The position numbers and the translations under genes were made by a program. Below are positions 1 through 7,326 of a DNA stretch of 17,439 nt, piece by piece; the first letter of the stretch is position 1, and the number at the start of each line of letters is the position of its first letter. Source of the DNA: an uncultured Erysipelotrichaceae bacterium. GTDB taxonomy: Bacteria; Bacillota_I; Bacilli_A; Erysipelotrichales; Erysipelotrichaceae. Below the pieces are notes generated by a model. The model was not told the DNA's origin and did no database searches. It was given only the letters and a program-made list of their open reading frames with translations. Location: NCBI GenBank assembly GCA_902803275.1, contig CADCPE010000207.1, positions 1-17,439 of the forward strand. The letters run 5' to 3'.

Positions 1-300
1 CCGGAAAACTATATCCGTAAACCGGCTAAAAAGCCGATCGTAACTCTGATGAAGCTCATGTATCCGCAATGCGATCAGATCTCGAAAGACTATGAGATAA
101 GACATCTGAACTACAATAGACAGATAGAACTCATAAAAGACCTTTCTGAACAGAAAAAGGCCGTATTTGCTTTTCCGAGCGAGGAATCGGAAGTAACAAG
201 ACTCGGCGGTACAAAGCAGCAGCTGAATGAGCTGTTTGAGCTTGGATACTCTGATATGGAAAACAGAAAACAGAAGCTGTTCGAATTACTGAATGATTAG
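1..300 (+). CDS. Patatin-like phospholipase, C-terminal fragment
   Basis: The reading frame is open from the first base, so this is the last 99 codons of a gene starting outside the window. The fragment begins PENYIRKPAKKPIV and ends with a charged tail containing FPSEESEVTRLGG and ELFELGYSD. From memory, this fits the C-terminal extension of bacterial patatin-like (YjjU-type) phospholipases, where an ITRP-type strand, a GRLER-like turn and LYEQGY-like helix follow the hydrolase core. Members are thought to be lipid acyl hydrolases with a Ser-Asp dyad; neither catalytic residue lies in the visible part. The stop codon overlaps the start of the next gene by 8 nt, so the two are probably co-transcribed and translationally coupled. 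The family call rests on the tail alone. Confidence 0.7.
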   Translation, partial: PENYIRKPAKKPIVTLMKLMYPQCDQISKDYEIRHLNYNRQIELIKDLSEQKKAVFAFPSEESEVTRLGGTKQQLNELFELGYSDMENRKQKLFELLND

Positions 301-1534
301 AAGACTGGTTCTTTTACTAATGATTTTTCTTCTTTTTGGCTGCAGTGCAAAAGAAGAAGTGATAGAAGATGATATTGAATACATAGATCCTGTTAAGGAT
401 GTTTTTATTTTTTCTGCTTTGGACAGTGCTGTCCAGTATAGGATCGCCAAAGCCAACGGCAACAGAGACTACAACAATTATCAGTTCAAGATGCTGTTCA
501 GGGATGTATATGAAAATGATCTTCAGGATATTGATGGCAATTCAATAAACCTTAAAGACTATGACAAGCTGATCGTGGAGGTCGTCTCGGCGGACTGTGC
601 TCATTGCAGAAAACAGAACGAATATATCGATGATTTTCTGAACTTTTTTGATGGCACATTCATCCAGTATTTCAATGTCGGTGATAAAAACGAGATCCTG
701 GAGTTCTATGAGGGGACAAAGATCCCTGAAGACCTGATCATTATTTCAAGAGATGAAGGCTTTAAGGATTATCTGCTGCAGGATCTTGGACTCAAGAAGT
801 ATCCGAGCATGCTTGGCTTTTACGACCAGAAAGTCAGTTTCATGGCTGATGGGGAAACGGATATCATCGGTTTTAGAGAATTCTGCTCGATCGCATTTGA
901 TGACAGGCTGGATGAAAATGATTTTACTGACAAAGATGGAAATGATCTGCTCACGATAAACAGAGCTGTTGATGATGTGAAAAATGATCTGAGCATTGAA
1001 AATCAGAATAAGATCAAAGAACTCGACAACGACGATTATACAGAGGAACTGACATATCAGCTGATGTCTAAAAAAGTGAACTTTACTGATATGAGCAATA
1101 AAAAAAGCGATGTATTCATCAATGAGATCGATGATTTTACGCTCTATCAGGATAAGGAACTGGTTCTCTTTTATACTTTTTTAAGAGACAATTCACAGGT
1201 TGACAGAGTTGATTTCATCAACTCCCTGATCGAGGATAATCCCGATCTGTCTTTTATCGTCATCCTGATCGAAGGCGCGGAGTCATCTTCGGCAGCACTC
1301 AATAATATGAAGATCAAATTCAAATGTCCGGTAGTTTCGACTCTGGGTTATATACCTAAAGATTTCTTCAGCTTTGCGATAGCCGCTTATCCCAGTGCCG
1401 TTTTCGTGAATAAGGGTACTTTCAGCGGAGCTTACTCAAATATCAAGGATAAACAGACATTCAAAAAGGCAACGACAGTCTTTCTGGGTGAAGAATGCGT
1501 TGCCTATAAGTCAAACAATCAGATTAACGGATAA
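293..1534 (+). CDS. Lipoprotein with two thioredoxin-like domains
   Basis: The 413-residue product starts with a lipoprotein signal: RR, then a hydrophobic run and lipobox L14-F-G-C17, so it should be lipid-anchored on the outer face of the membrane. The first thioredoxin-like domain carries C102-A-H-C105 with a likely cis-proline at P171 (YPS). A second domain, about residues 285-400, again has the hydrophobic strand pattern and a YPS turn (P367) but no CxxC, so it looks like a degenerate, non-redox copy. The linker between them is acidic and helical in character. The start lies inside the end of the phospholipase gene (ATGATTAG) with no clear Shine-Dalgarno site, which suggests translation by reinitiation. 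The likely role is extracytoplasmic thiol exchange or protein folding; the substrate is unknown. The gene overlaps the convergent pseudouridine synthase gene by 16 nt. Confidence 0.75.
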   Translation: MIRRLVLLLMIFLLFGCSAKEEVIEDDIEYIDPVKDVFIFSALDSAVQYRIAKANGNRDYNNYQFKMLFRDVYENDLQDIDGNSINLKDYDKLIVEVVSADCAHCRKQNEYIDDFLNFFDGTFIQYFNVGDKNEILEFYEGTKIPEDLIIISRDEGFKDYLLQDLGLKKYPSMLGFYDQKVSFMADGETDIIGFREFCSIAFDDRLDENDFTDKDGNDLLTINRAVDDVKNDLSIENQNKIKELDNDDYTEELTYQLMSKKVNFTDMSNKKSDVFINEIDDFTLYQDKELVLFYTFLRDNSQVDRVDFINSLIEDNPDLSFIVILIEGAESSSAALNNMKIKFKCPVVSTLGYIPKDFFSFAIAAYPSAVFVNKGTFSGAYSNIKDKQTFKKATTVFLGEECVAYKSNNQING

Positions 1535-2157
1535 CGATCGGGTTCACTGGTGAAGATCATGACTTCATCGCTTATCGGATGCCTGAATTCGATCCTGTAT
1601 GAATGAAGTGCGATCTGCTGTCCAATGACAGCGTTTTTATTGTAGCGCTGATCACCCCACAGCGGATGATTCCTTGAAGAGAACTGGACTCTGATCTGAT
1701 GAGATCTCCCGGTCTTCAGCATGACTTTTACGATCGCAAGTCTGTCCTTCCTTTTCAACACTTCATATTCAAGGACGGCTTTCTTTCCTTTGGGATCGAC
1801 TCTGACGGTATTGGTTCTGCCGTCTTTGATCAGATAGTCTTCAAAACGGTCGTGATCCTTGAGGCCGTTGTCCTCGACAGCAGCGATATATTCCTTTTTG
1901 AAACTGTGATCACTGATCTGTTTGCTCAGCCTTGAAGCTGCCTTGGAAGTTCTGGCAAAGACGCAGACCCCGCTGACGGGACGATCAAGACGATGAAGCA
2001 GGCCCAGATAGACATCGCCCGGTTTATTGTATTTTTCTTTTATGTAGGCTTTGGCCATACTCAAAAGATCTTCATCTTTTGAAGAATCTTCCTGCATTGG
2101 CACATTTACGGGTTTTTCTACAACCAGAAGGTGGTTGTCTTCATAGATCACCTTCAC
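1519..2157 (-). CDS. RluA-family pseudouridine synthase
   Basis: The enzyme isomerises specific uridines to pseudouridine in rRNA or tRNA; the exact target cannot be read from the sequence. The family motif HRLDRPVSG is present, with the catalytic aspartate at D58 of the 212-residue product, and the N-terminus (VIYEDNHLLVVEKP) and the GRSHQIRVQ strand are typical. An upstream ATG at 2184 would add nine residues unlike the family. I prefer the GTG at 2157: it forms a 4-nt GTGA overlap with the upstream stop, has AGGTGG 5 nt before it, and gives MKVIYEDNH, the usual family start. No S4 domain is visible, as in the short RluA subfamily. It is the second gene of a unit with the methyltransferase and overlaps the convergent lipoprotein gene by 16 nt with no terminator between them. 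Confidence 0.9.
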   Translation of the reverse strand: MKVIYEDNHLLVVEKPVNVPMQEDSSKDEDLLSMAKAYIKEKYNKPGDVYLGLLHRLDRPVSGVCVFARTSKAASRLSKQISDHSFKKEYIAAVEDNGLKDHDRFEDYLIKDGRTNTVRVDPKGKKAVLEYEVLKRKDRLAIVKVMLKTGRSHQIRVQFSSRNHPLWGDQRYNKNAVIGQQIALHSYRIEFRHPISDEVMIFTSEPDRYPLI

Positions 2158-3017
2158 CTGGACCACCTGGTACTTTGACCGCATGGCAGAACATAAGCAG
2201 AATCCCTGATCTCAATTCCGATCTCATCGGCGATGACCTTGCCGCCGAGTTTATTGTCTTGAATATATCTGTTCAAAGTATTGTACATGACTGTTGAAGA
2301 ATAACCGGTCGTATAGGTGTTGATTATGAAAAACAGCGGATCTTCGCTCAGCAGCTGCAGACAGCCGCTTATCAGCGGATTGATCTTTTCTTCAAATTTG
2401 AAAAGCTCGTTATCCGGGCCTCTGCCATACGAAGGCGGATCCATGATGATGCCGTCATATTTTCTTCCTCTTCTGATCTCCCTGTTTATGAATTTCAGGG
2501 CGTCATCAACGATGAATCTGATCGTGTTCTTTTCAAGATGAGACAGCTTCATATTCTCTTTTGCCCATTCATTGATGCCTTTGGATGCATCAAGATGAAC
2601 CACTTCAAGAGCTCCGGCAGCTGAAGCGACCATTGTTGCAGCACCTGTATAGGCAAAAAGATTGAGGATCTTCGCATCTGTTCTGTTCTTTATGTTTTCG
2701 TAGATAAAATCCCAGTTGGCACTCTGTTCAGGAAAAAGCCCGGTATGTTTAAAGCCGGTCGGAGAGACTTTGAAAGTGAGCTGCTTATAGTTCACGTTCC
2801 ATGATTCGGGGAGCTTTCTGTTGAATTCCCAGTGACCTCCGCCTTTGTTTGAACGGATGTATAAGGCGTCAGGATCATTCCACAGTTCAGGCTTTGTTTT
2901 AGGCCACAGAGCCATCGGATCAGGTCTTCTTAGAACAATGCCTTTCCAGCTTTCCAGCTTTTCCTTATCACCGGCATCAAGCAGGACATAATCTTTAAAA
3001 GTATTGCTTGTAATCAT
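2154..3017 (-). CDS. Class I SAM-dependent methyltransferase (RlmI/RlmK-like)
   Basis: The 287-residue protein has the Rossmann methyltransferase motifs in order: an N-terminal segment with RRPDP and HTGLFPEQ, motif I LNLFAYTGAAT (about 119-127), motif II VHLDASK (about 140-146) and the catalytic-type motif DPPSYGRG (193-200). This pattern belongs to the RlmI/RlmK-like group that methylates 23S rRNA or other RNA; no N-terminal PUA domain is present, so the substrate is uncertain. It precedes and is coupled to the pseudouridine synthase gene, which supports an RNA-modification role. Homologues start close to the KDY..LD segment, so the ATG at 3017 is well supported. There is no Shine-Dalgarno site: TAAAAT ends exactly 6 nt before the ATG, compatible with a leaderless transcript. 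Only 37 bp separate it from the divergent Nudix start. Confidence 0.87.
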   Translation of the reverse strand: MITSNTFKDYVLLDAGDKEKLESWKGIVLRRPDPMALWPKTKPELWNDPDALYIRSNKGGGHWEFNRKLPESWNVNYKQLTFKVSPTGFKHTGLFPEQSANWDFIYENIKNRTDAKILNLFAYTGAATMVASAAGALEVVHLDASKGINEWAKENMKLSHLEKNTIRFIVDDALKFINREIRRGRKYDGIIMDPPSYGRGPDNELFKFEEKINPLISGCLQLLSEDPLFFIINTYTTGYSSTVMYNTLNRYIQDNKLGGKVIADEIGIEIRDSAYVLPCGQSTRWSR

Positions 3018-3023
3018 ACCTAA

Positions 3024-3048
3024 ATTTTAGCATTCTTTGTTGTAAAAT
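3024..3048. promoter_or_regulatory. Divergent -10-like hexamers between methyltransferase and Nudix genes
   Basis: Two TAAAAT hexamers lie in the 37-bp gap, one on the - strand (3029-3024) and one on the + strand (3043-3048). Each ends 6 nt before its start codon (ATG 3017, GTG 3055). No convincing -35 element is visible for either, and neither gene has a Shine-Dalgarno site. The AT-rich context means the hexamers could be chance, but the identical spacing is notable. Confidence 0.45.
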
Positions 3049-3054
3049 GATTAT

Positions 3055-3537
3055 GTGAGTATCAGGGAGGATATCAGGAATTATCAGCCTTTCAATATCC
3101 AGGAACAGAAAGACAAAGGGATCATCCTGGATTTTCTTGACCGCTATGATGATGCCTTCTACAGGACAAATCTGCTGGGACACATGACTGCTTCAGCATG
3201 GGTCGTCAACAAAGACAAAACCAGAGTCCTGATGGCTTATCACAAGATCTATGATTCCTGGGCCTGGCTGGGCGGACATTGCGACGGCGATGAGGATTGT
3301 CTGGCAGTAGCACTCAGGGAAGTGAAGGAAGAAGCGGGAGTAAAAAGCGTCGTTCCGGTAAGTGAGGACCTGTTCTCTTTAGAGATCTTGAGTGTTGATT
3401 CCCACTATAAGAACGGAGACTATGTTCCTACTCATCTGCATCTTAATGTCACTTATCTTCTGCAAGCGGATGAAAACGATGAACTTTTCGTCAAGGAAGA
3501 TGAAAACAGCGGTGTGGCGTGGTTTGAAAAAGATTAA
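3055..3537 (+). CDS. Nudix hydrolase, apparently truncated by an in-frame TAA
   Basis: This family hydrolyses nucleoside diphosphates linked to another moiety. The Nudix box is a perfect match to G-x5-E-x7-REUxEExGU: G74, E80, R88-E89-V90, E92-E93, G95-V96, so the metal-binding site is intact. The N-terminus (NYQPFNIQEQKDK) matches the group of Nudix proteins that begin with a short helix before the fold, which supports the GTG start at 3055. The frame stops at TAA 3535-3537 after WFEKD, but the same frame continues for another 29 family-like codons (see the next entry). A single G-to-T change, GAA to TAA, would explain it. The fold core is complete, so the short 160-residue form might still be active. 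It heads a coupled unit with the AAA-CYTH gene and pcrA. Confidence 0.85.
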   Translation: MSIREDIRNYQPFNIQEQKDKGIILDFLDRYDDAFYRTNLLGHMTASAWVVNKDKTRVLMAYHKIYDSWAWLGGHCDGDEDCLAVALREVKEEAGVKSVVPVSEDLFSLEILSVDSHYKNGDYVPTHLHLNVTYLLQADENDELFVKEDENSGVAWFEKD

Positions 3538-3627
3538 GCAATCGAAAAATCCAATGAAAAGTGGTTTAAAGAGAATATATACAGGAAACTTAATCAGAAG
3601 TTGAGGGAGCTTTATGAAGACAATTAA
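3538..3627 (+). other. In-frame continuation of the Nudix C-terminus beyond a TAA stop
   Basis: Directly after the TAA at 3535 the frame reads AIEKSNEKWFKENIYRKL, then a short charged end before TAA at 3625-3627. From family knowledge, Nudix proteins of this group end with an acidic residue, an alanine-rich turn and an EPWF..RIY.KL helix following the WF segment, and this continuation fits that. If GAA stood in place of TAA, the protein would be 190 residues and overlap the next gene start by 14 nt, matching the coupled layout of the unit. It is either a recent nonsense mutation, a sequencing or assembly error, or a read-through site. Confidence 0.65.
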
Positions 3628-4717
3628 GAAGATCGTATTGACCGGTGGCCCATGTTCAGGGAAGACAACTTTCACCTCACGTGCACAGCAGGTGTTCACG
3701 GAAAGAGGGTATCGTGTCATCATTGACAACGAATCAGCTACCGATCTGATCACCGGCGGCATTTCTCCGGCATCACTAGGAATGTACGAATTTCAGAAGT
3801 ACTGCGTTGCCCTGCAGCTGAAGAAAGAGGAACTGTGTTATCAGGCCGCTCAGGAGATAGAAGGAAACAAGGTCCTGATCATCATTGACAGAGGCATTTT
3901 TGATGACATGGCTTATGTCGGTGAAGAAGCTTTCAGAGAGATTCTAAAAGGCTTCGATATGAAACTTGAAGAGATCAATGACCGCTATGATATGGTCCTG
4001 CATCTTGTGACTTCGGCTAAAGGCAAGGAAGAAGCCTATACCTATGCGAACAATGCAGCCAGATATGAAACTATTGAACAGGCCAGAACGATGGATGATA
4101 TGGCTCTGCAGGCCTGGGAAAGTCATCCCAACAGGGTCATCATCGGCAATGAAGACGAATTTGAAGTCAAGATGATCAAGGCTATTCAGTCAGTTTTCAA
4201 ATATCTGGGCGGTTCTACGCCGGTTGAGAAATTCAACAGATATCTGATCGAAGTCGATGACCAGCTGCTCAACCAGTTTGCGACCGAGGCCAACTATTCA
4301 GCCTCGCATATCATTCAGCATTATCTGAGACCGGAAAACGGTCATGAAAGAAGGATCAGAAGCAGACAGACCGGCGATACGGTGATGTATTCGTATTCCG
4401 AGGCTAAATATCTGTCCACGAACGAGAGGATCAAGACCGACAGCGTACTGACTCAAAGACAGTACAATGATTATCTTTCGCAGGTCGACAAGAATCTGAA
4501 CGTCATCGATAAGATGCGCTACTCATTCATCGACAATGATCAGTTCTATAAAGTTGAGGTATTTGATTTTGACAAGACCAAGGGCATCCTGGCTGTCGAT
4601 GTACCGCTGGATGGATCCGAGATCAAGATCCCTGACTACATCAAGGTGATCAGGGACGTCACGAATGATGTCAATTTCAAGAATTATTATCTTGCAAGCT
4701 CACAGAGATTTCTTTAA
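3614..4717 (+). CDS. AAA ATPase (NadR-like, AAA_28) fused to a CYTH domain
   Basis: The 367-residue protein joins two domains. Residues 1 to about 195 form a P-loop NTPase: Walker A G11-GPCS-GKTT at 11-19, and a kinase-like DR motif (D92-R93) after a hydrophobic strand, as in the AAA_28/NadR-like group. Residues from about 205 to the end look like a CYTH (triphosphate tunnel metalloenzyme) domain: NRYLIEVDD, HIIQHYLRPENGHERRIRSRQ, a YSEAK strand, and a late KVEVFDFD strand. CYTH domains bind or hydrolyse triphosphorylated compounds; the substrate of this fusion is unknown to me. The Shine-Dalgarno sequence AGGGAG lies 4 nt before the ATG. The stop shares one base with the pcrA start (TAATG). 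The position between a Nudix hydrolase gene and pcrA suggests nucleotide metabolism or a repair-linked role, which is inference. Confidence 0.82.
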   Translation: MKTIKKIVLTGGPCSGKTTFTSRAQQVFTERGYRVIIDNESATDLITGGISPASLGMYEFQKYCVALQLKKEELCYQAAQEIEGNKVLIIIDRGIFDDMAYVGEEAFREILKGFDMKLEEINDRYDMVLHLVTSAKGKEEAYTYANNAARYETIEQARTMDDMALQAWESHPNRVIIGNEDEFEVKMIKAIQSVFKYLGGSTPVEKFNRYLIEVDDQLLNQFATEANYSASHIIQHYLRPENGHERRIRSRQTGDTVMYSYSEAKYLSTNERIKTDSVLTQRQYNDYLSQVDKNLNVIDKMRYSFIDNDQFYKVEVFDFDKTKGILAVDVPLDGSEIKIPDYIKVIRDVTNDVNFKNYYLASSQRFL

Positions 4718-6861
4718 TGGTTAAATTTTCACAGCTTAACGAAAATCAGAAACAAGCCGTAACTGATGAAGCAAATCATTTACGCATAATCGCGGGTGCC
4801 GGTTCAGGTAAGACCCGCGTTTTAACGATGCGCATTGCTTATCTCATTGAAAAAAAGGATGTAAAACCTTCAAATATCCTGGCCATCACTTTCACCAACA
4901 AGGCTGCCAGAGAAATGAAAAACAGGATCAATGAAATGCTTGGAGATGCAGGGACGGGCTGTCATATCTCGACTATCCACTCTCTATGCATGAGGATACT
5001 TTCGGAAGATATCGTTGCCTTGAACTATCCGAAGAACTTTACCGTCATCGATGCGGACGATCAGAAGCAGGTCCTCAAGGAAGCATATAAGCAGATCGGT
5101 CTTGATAAGAAGGAATATCCTTATGGCGGAATGCTCGACTACATCGCCAACAACAAATACATGGCTGTCGATCCGGCCAAAGCTATGGATTTTGCCTATG
5201 GCGAACCTAAACTGATAAACAGAGCCAAGGTCTATGAATACTATGACAACAGATTGAGACAGATGTATGCGCTGGATTTCGACGATCTGATCCTTTTTAC
5301 GACTAGAATCTTTGAAATGTATCCCAACATCATGGAAAAGTGGTCAAAGAAATACCGTTACATCCACGTAGATGAGTTTCAGGATGTCGATAAGGAACAG
5401 TATAAACTGATCAAGTATCTTTCAACTGTTCATGACAATATCTATGTTGTAGGCGACCCGGATCAGACGATCTTCACCTGGCGTGGTGCTGATGTCAATA
5501 TCATTGTCAATATGGACAAGGATTTCAAGGATCTCAAGACCATAATACTAAATCAGAACTACCGTTCTACGAACAACATCCTATCCGGTGCCAACTCGAT
5601 CATCAAAAACAATAAGGCCAGAGTAGACAAGGAACTCTTTTCCAAAAACGGAGACGGTTCCAAGATCATCCACAAGGCCTGCATGAGCGAATTAGGTGAA
5701 GCAAACTATGTGGCCAACCAGATCATCAAGCTTCATTCTGACGGCTATAATTACCGTGATATCGCCGTTTTGTATCGCGCGAATTATCTCTCCCGCGATA
5801 TCGAAAAAGTGCTTATTGAAAACAGGATCGCCTATATCATCTATGGCGGAATAAGATTCTATGAACGAATGGAAGTAAAGGATATCCTTTCATATCTGAG
5901 GATGATCACAAGAGCTGATGATCTGGCTTTCATCAGGATCATCAATACGCCAAGAAGGAACATCGGTCCAAAGACGATCGAAGCTATTCAAAGCATCGCC
6001 ATCGAAAAGAACATGTCGATGTATGAAGTCATCAGAAACGGTCTATATCCGAAGAATAAAGAGACTTTTGACAGTTTTGTCAGAATGATAGAAAAGTGGA
6101 GAGAAGATCTCAAGGAAAAAGATCTCGAAAAGCTGCTGGAAGAAGTCCTGGATGATTCAGGCTATCGGACGATGCTGGAAAAAGACAATGAAACTGAAAG
6201 ACTTGAGAACGTCAAATCACTGCTGGATGATATCAAGCAGTATTCGGAAGACTATCCGGATTCGACACTAGATGAATATCTGCAGATGATCGCTTTATAT
6301 ACCGACAGAGCTTCGGAAGATGTCGGTGATGCAGTAAATCTGTGCACGATACACTCGGCCAAAGGCCTCGAGTTTGAGGTCGTCTTCGTCATTGGCTTGT
6401 CTGAGGGCATCTTCCCGTCGGAGAGAACGATGACGGAAGGCCAAAAAGGCATTGAAGAGGAAAGAAGGCTGGCATACGTTGCCTATACCCGAGCCAAGAA
6501 ACTGCTCTATCTTACCGAAAGCAACAGTTTCTCCTATGTCCTGCAGTCTTCCAAGCTTGCTTCAAGGTTCATAAAGGAAATAGATGAGCCATATATCGAA
6601 CATGTCGATGAAAAACCTAAGGCGATCAATTCCGGTCTTTTTGACGAAGATATACTGATAGCTGATCATAAAAAAGAAAAGCCGAAGGATACAATGTACC
6701 GCAACGGCGATCGTGTCATTCATAAGATCTACGGAGAAGGCATTGTCATAGCCAATGACTCCGGAGTATTGCAGATAGCGTTCTCGCATCCTCACGGTGT
6801 CAAGAAGATCCTGGCCTCACATCCTTCGATCAGGAAGAAAGGCAAGGAAGACTACAGCTAG
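4717..6861 (+). CDS. pcrA: ATP-dependent DNA helicase PcrA/UvrD
   Basis: A superfamily 1A 3'-5' helicase that unwinds DNA in repair and removes proteins from DNA. At 714 residues it has full PcrA length. Motifs run in order: Q-motif LNENQKQAV (7-15), Walker A AGAGSGKT (26-33), TFTNKAAREM (motif Ia), Walker B DEFQD (219-223), motif III GDPDQTIFTWRG (246-257), motif IV NYRST, motif V TIHSAKGLEFEVVF and motif VI RRLAYVAYTRAK. The C-terminal region from about residue 660 (NGDRVIHKIYGEGIV) matches the PcrA Tudor-like domain that contacts RNA polymerase. Small departures from the usual text, DEFQDVD for DEFQDTN and TIFTWRG for SIYGWRG, are conservative. The ATG overlaps the stop of the AAA-CYTH gene by one base, so it is probably translated by reinitiation. 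Its stop overlaps the convergent downstream gene in a shared CTAG. Confidence 0.96.
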   Translation: MVKFSQLNENQKQAVTDEANHLRIIAGAGSGKTRVLTMRIAYLIEKKDVKPSNILAITFTNKAAREMKNRINEMLGDAGTGCHISTIHSLCMRILSEDIVALNYPKNFTVIDADDQKQVLKEAYKQIGLDKKEYPYGGMLDYIANNKYMAVDPAKAMDFAYGEPKLINRAKVYEYYDNRLRQMYALDFDDLILFTTRIFEMYPNIMEKWSKKYRYIHVDEFQDVDKEQYKLIKYLSTVHDNIYVVGDPDQTIFTWRGADVNIIVNMDKDFKDLKTIILNQNYRSTNNILSGANSIIKNNKARVDKELFSKNGDGSKIIHKACMSELGEANYVANQIIKLHSDGYNYRDIAVLYRANYLSRDIEKVLIENRIAYIIYGGIRFYERMEVKDILSYLRMITRADDLAFIRIINTPRRNIGPKTIEAIQSIAIEKNMSMYEVIRNGLYPKNKETFDSFVRMIEKWREDLKEKDLEKLLEEVLDDSGYRTMLEKDNETERLENVKSLLDDIKQYSEDYPDSTLDEYLQMIALYTDRASEDVGDAVNLCTIHSAKGLEFEVVFVIGLSEGIFPSERTMTEGQKGIEEERRLAYVAYTRAKKLLYLTESNSFSYVLQSSKLASRFIKEIDEPYIEHVDEKPKAINSGLFDEDILIADHKKEKPKDTMYRNGDRVIHKIYGEGIVIANDSGVLQIAFSHPHGVKKILASHPSIRKKGKEDYS

Positions 6862-7292
6862 TTCTTCACATTCATCTGTTCAAGCTTTACAATACCGTCG
6901 AGATTTGAAAGACGGTATTCTTTTGAATCGTGCGTGTAGAAATCGATCAGTACATCTGCTTCGTGAGTGTAGGATTGCAGCAGATCCCTTAGATAATCAG
7001 ATGTGTTTTCATAGTTATAAAGCGAATACAGTTCAAAGATCGTAACGACTTTTTCCTGTCCGATATCGCGTCCGTCAAAATCATAGAAAAGGGTGTCGTT
7101 AAGATCCTTGAAATATACCGGCATGTTTTCGTCGCTGAAGAGGAATCTGATGAAGCCGTAGTTGTCGTTCTTGTCTAAGGAGACGATGCTCGCCTTGATG
7201 TATACTACGACATCCAAAGCAAGCATGGCCATATCGACATCGCTCGGTTTGAATTCGACCATTTTTCTTAACGACATATTACTTGTGATCAT
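6858..7292 (-). CDS. Hypothetical protein, 144 residues
   Basis: I do not recognise the family. The product is acidic and mixed alpha/beta, with segments such as MLALDVVVYIKASIVSL, GFIRFLFSDENMPVYF and DVLIDFYTHDSKEYRLSNLDG, and no signal peptide in the chosen form. A longer frame back to 7397 would add a hydrophobic stretch, but it runs through the divergent DUF885 signal-peptide region and is probably spurious. I chose ATG 7292; ATG 7277 and ATG 7262 are also possible. There is no Shine-Dalgarno site at any of these, and TATTAT ends 6 nt before 7292. The final four bases are shared with the pcrA stop on the other strand. No competing long frame covers most of this stretch, which supports it being a gene. 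Confidence 0.6.
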   Translation of the reverse strand: MITSNMSLRKMVEFKPSDVDMAMLALDVVVYIKASIVSLDKNDNYGFIRFLFSDENMPVYFKDLNDTLFYDFDGRDIGQEKVVTIFELYSLYNYENTSDYLRDLLQSYTHEADVLIDFYTHDSKEYRLSNLDGIVKLEQMNVKN

Positions 7293-7297
7293 AACAA

Positions 7298-7308
7298 TAT
7301 AATATAAT
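7298..7308 (+). promoter_or_regulatory. Putative -10 region of the DUF885 lipoprotein gene
   Basis: Two overlapping TATAAT hexamers (7298-7303 and 7303-7308) lie 18-23 bp before the ATG at 7327. The first allows the Shine-Dalgarno GAGG (7315-7318) to be within the transcript. No good -35 box is visible. The same AT-rich block on the - strand contains TATTAT at 7304-7299 for the divergent gene, so the two promoters must overlap in the 34-bp gap. Confidence 0.45.
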
Positions 7309-7326
7309 AATAACGAGGTTAAAAGT

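Noticed and set aside
2158..2184. Longer start (ATG 2184) for the pseudouridine synthase
   Set aside because: The nine extra residues are unlike the family N-terminus, and the GTG at 2157 has a better-placed ribosome site and a GTGA overlap.
4717..6861. PcrA motif changes as a sign of lost activity
   Set aside because: All catalytic residues are present; the changes in the DEFQD and GDPDQ neighbourhoods are conservative.
6797..7045. Plus-strand frame downstream of the pcrA stop region
   Set aside because: It overlaps pcrA in another frame, has no ribosome site and an arginine/serine-rich shadow-type translation.
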